The position numbers and the translations under genes were made by a program. A stretch of 14,280 nucleotides of DNA from Podila epigama (lineage: Eukaryota; Mortierellomycota; Mortierellomycetes; Mortierellales; Mortierellaceae): assembly GCA_015679605.1 (NCBI GenBank), contig JAAAVE010000072.1, positions 22,556-36,835 on the forward strand. Reading direction: 5' to 3'. This document shows, one piece after another, positions 13,201-14,280 of the stretch (the stretch's first letter is position 1; every line of letters starts with the position of its first letter). The notes under the pieces are model-generated. The model had not been told where the DNA came from. It saw only the letters and a list, made by a program, of their open reading frames with translations, and made no database searches.

Positions 13201-13610
13201 CCACTGGCCTCTGCTCTTCCAGTTGCACATGTCACATCAGCACAGGGTGGCTGATGCGCCAAACCTTCTCTTTGGGTCCGGGAGGAGTGGAGTTGGAGTT
13301 GGAGTGTGTGTGGGAGAGCCAAACTTGGAAGAAGAAAAAAAGAAAACTCACCATCCACATCACATCCATCTTTGCATGCTGTAGACATTCAACTGTCCTC
13401 ACCCCTCATCCCCTTCTCCTCATCCTCATTCCCCCACTCACTAATCCACTCTCATACAAAAGCAACGCACACTCAAAGTGCTCAATAGTATCCGTGCATT
13501 CGTGTTCTCTTACACTTGTGCCTGCTGATATTGTATTGTTTTCAACAAACAACAACAACAAAAAAATTCTTTAATACACACTCTACAATCATAATTCAAC
13601 CAGTTCGCAC

Positions 13611-14280
13611 ATGCACATTCTATTTTCGGTCTTCAGGGCCTCATGGCATGGAGCACAGTACCTTTGTCTGCTCGCTTTACTGACCTTGACATTCGACATT
13701 AGCAAGAGCTGTGGACTTGACTACTCATTCTGGCTCGTCTCATGGTACGTGCTCAACATCCTCCTCCGTCGAATCTTTTCTCGTCCAGGGCCAGCAAAGT
13801 CTGTGGTAAGAGCGTTCTTTTTTTTTCACAAGTGTGTGCACCCATAGGATCTTTATCACATACAAGAATAGTTCGAGTGACTAACGGCACACGAGTATAA
13901 ACTCTGGTGATCAATAAATATACCTTAGGTCAAGAGTCTATCCATGGCAGAGCCAGCTGTGCTTCTCGGACTGTTAGGCTGGACAATCTTCAACTCGACA
14001 AAGGGCACTGGTAGCTCGGAGGCTGCACAACATCTTTGGGAGAGCATCATTAAAGGATCAGATCCCATCCTCACTCTCCTCGAAGGCTTTGGCACCATCT
14101 TGATCATCCAAAAGACGTCTCAGGTCGTCCGCCGACTGGCCACCAAGAGTGACGGTTACCAGGTATGTCGCATATGGACATGTTTTCGTAAGCAATAGAA
14201 AAAGAAACACACCATCGTCAACTTGAACAACAACAACAATCAATCAACCTCCAATGTTAACTACAACAGCAATATACCCA
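13611..14280 (+). CDS. ICE2: Ice2-like ER membrane protein, 5' part (runs off the window)
   Basis: Two exons are visible, 13611-13805 and 13929-14162, giving the first 143 residues; a GTATGT donor then opens an intron at 14163 that continues to the window edge, so the gene is cut off. In budding yeast Ice2 is a multispanning ER protein that favours ER membrane growth and affects ER inheritance and lipid storage; the family has been placed with the SERINC proteins. Hydrophobic spans lie at about 14-30, 38-54 and 74-88. The block ending SDPILTLLEGFGTILIIQ (109-126) matches the conserved Ice2 segment with its central Leu/Ser-Glu-Gly-Phe, here E117. The Cys-Gly-Leu segment (34-36) also fits. The start ATG has C at -3, a weaker context than its neighbours, but no upstream in-frame ATG is near. 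The assignment rests on a partial protein. Confidence 0.8.
14163..14280 (+). other. Start of ICE2 intron 2, cut by the window edge
   Basis: After the GTATGT donor the frame hits a stop within about 12 codons. The rest is CAA-rich (CAACAACAACAA near 14226) without recognisable Ice2 coding sequence. I see no acceptor that can be supported before the window ends. Confidence 0.5.

Larger units (their letters stand above)
12581..13610. promoter_or_regulatory. Divergent promoter region, pyrophosphatase and ICE2
   Basis: This 1030-bp gap holds the promoters of both genes. On the pyrophosphatase side a long purine tract on the plus strand (about 12719-12745) is a CT tract on the coding strand, as in highly expressed fungal genes, and a TATA-like CATAAAAAG lies behind it (about 12773-12782, minus). 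Further on are a direct repeat GTGCTTTTTGCT (13011-13022 and 13025-13036), an (AC)10 microsatellite (13181-13200), GGAGTT repeats (about 13284-13305), and a pyrimidine-rich block (about 13389-13460) with two CCCCT elements (13402-13406 and 13410-13414) upstream of ICE2. The longer open frames here are low in complexity and show no family resemblance. Confidence 0.55.

Noticed and set aside
12897-13388. Open frame of 163 codons on the minus strand between the pyrophosphatase and ICE2
   Set aside because: It runs through the AC microsatellite (giving a Val-Cys repeat) and T-rich promoter sequence, and shows no domain or family resemblance.
13125-13574. Open frame of 149 codons on the plus strand upstream of ICE2
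   Set aside because: Low-complexity (His-Thr repeat, Leu/Pro run from the CT-rich tract), ending just before the ICE2 start; more likely promoter and 5' leader than a gene.

Overview
The window comes from a eukaryotic nuclear genome, most likely a fungus. The protein-coding genes carry short GT-AG introns (about 70-195 nt). Several products are conserved eukaryotic proteins, and the last gene encodes Ice2, an ER membrane family found essentially only in fungi. A voltage-gated proton channel, a full-length DHX29-type helicase and an augmin (HAUS1) subunit occur together, and the first two and the last are absent from budding yeast. This suggests an early-diverging lineage such as Mucoromycota, but that placement is inference.

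Seven genes lie head to tail in strictly alternating orientation. In order they are: a voltage-gated proton channel (149-1237, +, one exon); an Mpp6 nuclear-exosome cofactor (1546-2421, -, 4 exons); a SPOUT1/CENP-32-type SPOUT RNA methyltransferase (2662-4238, +, 4 exons); a DHX29-type DExH helicase (4378-9663, -, 9 exons); a HAUS1-like augmin subunit (9822-11028, +, 4 exons); a soluble family I inorganic pyrophosphatase (11185-12580, -, 4 exons); and the 5' part of an Ice2 gene (13611 onward, +, cut by the window edge). All exon joins were checked by hand for frame and for continuity of the family alignment.

The alternation produces three divergent promoter regions (240, 158 and 1030 bp) and three convergent 3' regions (308, 139 and 156 bp). 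The genes do not form a pathway. They are housekeeping functions: RNA decay, rRNA modification or spindle function, translation initiation, microtubule nucleation, pyrophosphate removal and ER membrane control, plus one ion channel.

I see no mobile element, CRISPR array, tRNA or rRNA. No obviously new multi-gene system is present. The most interesting points are the proton channel with its long low-complexity N-terminus and altered S4, a possible CTG-initiated mitochondrial form of the pyrophosphatase, and a fungal augmin subunit sharing a very short promoter with DHX29.
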